Below are positions 63,174-64,000 of a stretch of 64,000 nucleotides of DNA, piece after piece (position 1 is the stretch's first letter; each line of letters opens with the position of its first letter). Source of the DNA: Actinomycetota bacterium (lineage in GTDB: Bacteria; Actinomycetota; Rubrobacteria; Rubrobacterales; Rubrobacteraceae); the NCBI GenBank assembly GCA_902810695.1, contig CADDYV010000008.1, positions 33,719-97,718 on the forward strand, written 5' to 3'. The notes below the pieces were generated by a model. That model worked only from the letters and a program-made list of their open reading frames with translations. It did no database searches and had not been told where the DNA came from. The position numbers and the translations under genes were made by a program.

Positions 63174-64000
63174 CCCAAACGGCCTTACTCGGCGCGCTGT
63201 TGGTGGACAAGCCCTCCGGCATCACCAGCGCGAAGGCGGTGGCAGAAGTGAAGCGCCTGCTACCGAGGAAAACCAGGATCGGACACACCGGCACCCTCGA
63301 CCCTCTGGCCTCGGGCCTCTTGGTGCTCATGATCGGGCGCGCCACCCGCCTCTCCCGCTACGTTACGGACCTCGACAAAACCTACGTTGCAACCGCCCGT
63401 TTCGGCGCAACCTCCGACACTTTAGACGCCGACGGTGAGATCCTGGAGCTGGATGCTCCGATGCCCGAAGAGGATGACATCCGCGCCGCGCTCGAAGGTT
63501 TTACCGGCGAGCTTCTGCAGACCCCCCCGATGGCCTCGGCGATTAAAGTCGGCGGCGAACGTCTCTACGACCTTCACCGCCGCGGGATAGAGGTAGAACG
63601 TAAAAGCCGACCGGTAAGGGTTCACTCATTCTCTCTCACCTCAGCGGATCCCACCTCGCAAACCGCGACCTTCGAGATAACCTGCAGCAGCGGAACCTAC
63701 GTCCGAACCCTCATCTCCGACCTGGCCCACCATCTCGACACGGGCGCTTACCTCACCGCCCTGCGACGCACCTCGGTCGGACACTTGAAGGTCGAGAACG
63801 CCTCACTCCCAGGAGATATCTCCACCGACAATATTTATAAACGCATAATACAACCAAAGGAGATTCTGGTTCGCCTTCCGGTGCTGGAGGTGGGCGAGGA
63901 GTGGCGCAGGGTGATTTCAAATGGACGGGAGATTCCGGCCTCTGGTTTGGTGGGCAGCTTTCGGGTTGAGTCGGGTGGGGGGGTGCTCGCGGTTTACCGG
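63170..64000 (+). CDS. truB: tRNA pseudouridine55 synthase TruB (3' end outside window)
   Basis: The first 277 codons of TruB, which makes pseudouridine 55 in tRNA. The family start GALLVDKPSGITSAKAV, the catalytic aspartate in HTGTLDPLASGLLVLMIG and the KTYVATARFGATSDTLDADG segment are all present. No ATG, GTG or TTG stands upstream of this conserved start in frame. The candidate that fits is ATA at 63170, seven bases after a perfect GGAGG, overlapping the nrnA stop as ATAA. A start at TTG 63200 would cut into the conserved strand. Confidence 0.93.
   Translation, partial: MTQTALLGALLVDKPSGITSAKAVAEVKRLLPRKTRIGHTGTLDPLASGLLVLMIGRATRLSRYVTDLDKTYVATARFGATSDTLDADGEILELDAPMPEEDDIRAALEGFTGELLQTPPMASAIKVGGERLYDLHRRGIEVERKSRPVRVHSFSLTSADPTSQTATFEITCSSGTYVRTLISDLAHHLDTGAYLTALRRTSVGHLKVENASLPGDISTDNIYKRIIQPKEILVRLPVLEVGEEWRRVISNGREIPASGLVGSFRVESGGGVLAVYR

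Noticed and set aside
1..64000. Mobile elements, prophage, CRISPR or defence islands
   Set aside because: No transposase, integrase, cas or restriction genes and no regularly spaced repeats were seen; gene content is almost wholly core.

Overview
This window comes from a chromosome of a deep-branching actinobacterium, most likely Rubrobacteria (Rubrobacter or a close relative). The evidence is the moderately high GC content, frequent GTG and TTG starts, actinobacterial gene orders (dprA-whiG-rpsB-tsf-pyrH-frr; a coiled-coil SepIVA-like gene next to DUF177-rpmF; rnc-smc-ftsY-ffh-rpsP-khpA-rimM-trmD-rplS), and a WhiG-type sigma factor alongside type IV pilus genes. This placement is inferred from gene content, not from a database search. 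I see no insertion sequence, prophage, CRISPR array, tRNA or rRNA. Almost everything is housekeeping DNA in long, tightly packed operons with 4-base start/stop overlaps.

Layout. 1-4128: end of alaS, then ruvX, mltG and aroE. 4125-8698: type IV pilus motor genes, namely a PilB ATPase fused to an N-terminal receiver domain, then pilT and pilC. 8699-10793: a LuxR-type regulator with a degenerate receiver, a small unknown protein and about 0.8 kb of structured DNA without a convincing gene. 10794-15428: a GDP-fucose-synthase-like protein with most catalytic residues replaced, then (minus strand) two membrane proteins and a type II NADH dehydrogenase. 15571-18770: TPP riboswitch plus cytX, a SigB/SigF-type sigma factor behind a small leader ORF, and rpe. 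18778-22461: FMN riboswitch and ribD-ribE-ribBA-ribH. 22458-29633: rpmB (minus), then fakA-degV-recG-rsmD-coaD-coiled coil-DUF177-rpmF. 29664-36395: fatty acid synthesis (plsX, fabH, fabD, fabZ, fabG, acpP, fabF) and rnc. 36545-45430: smc, ftsY, ffh, rpsP, khpA, rimM, trmD, rplS, rnhB, yraN. 45523-49196: comM, dprA and the WhiG/FliA-type sigma factor. 49554-57321: rpsB, tsf, pyrH, frr, uppS, cdsA, dxr, rseP, ispG. 57498-64000: a small unknown, then rimP, nusA, infB, DUF503, rbfA, nrnA and the start of truB.

Most interesting signal. Three intergenic sites match the flagellar/WhiG sigma promoter pattern TAAAGTTT - 12 bp - GCCGATAA: upstream of aroE-pilB (3176-3203), of pilT-pilC (6310-6337) and of the SigB/F-type sigma gene (17097-17124). 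The same window encodes a WhiG/FliA sigma factor (48291-49196). Together they outline a regulon in which this sigma factor drives the pilus motor genes and a second sigma factor. As I recall, published work on Rubrobacter radiotolerans reported that a c-di-GMP-armed anti-sigma factor (RsiG) and WhiG control type IV pili; the link to a second sigma gene and to aroE is what I would check as new.

Other points worth a second look: the receiver-PilB fusion; a GDP-fucose-synthase homologue that aligns residue for residue with the E. coli enzyme yet has lost Ser107, Cys109, Lys140 and His179; truB, whose only start with a good Shine-Dalgarno is ATA; shared CGTTAC/GTAACG inverted repeats upstream of two unrelated genes; and an intrinsic terminator inside the rimP-nusA leader.
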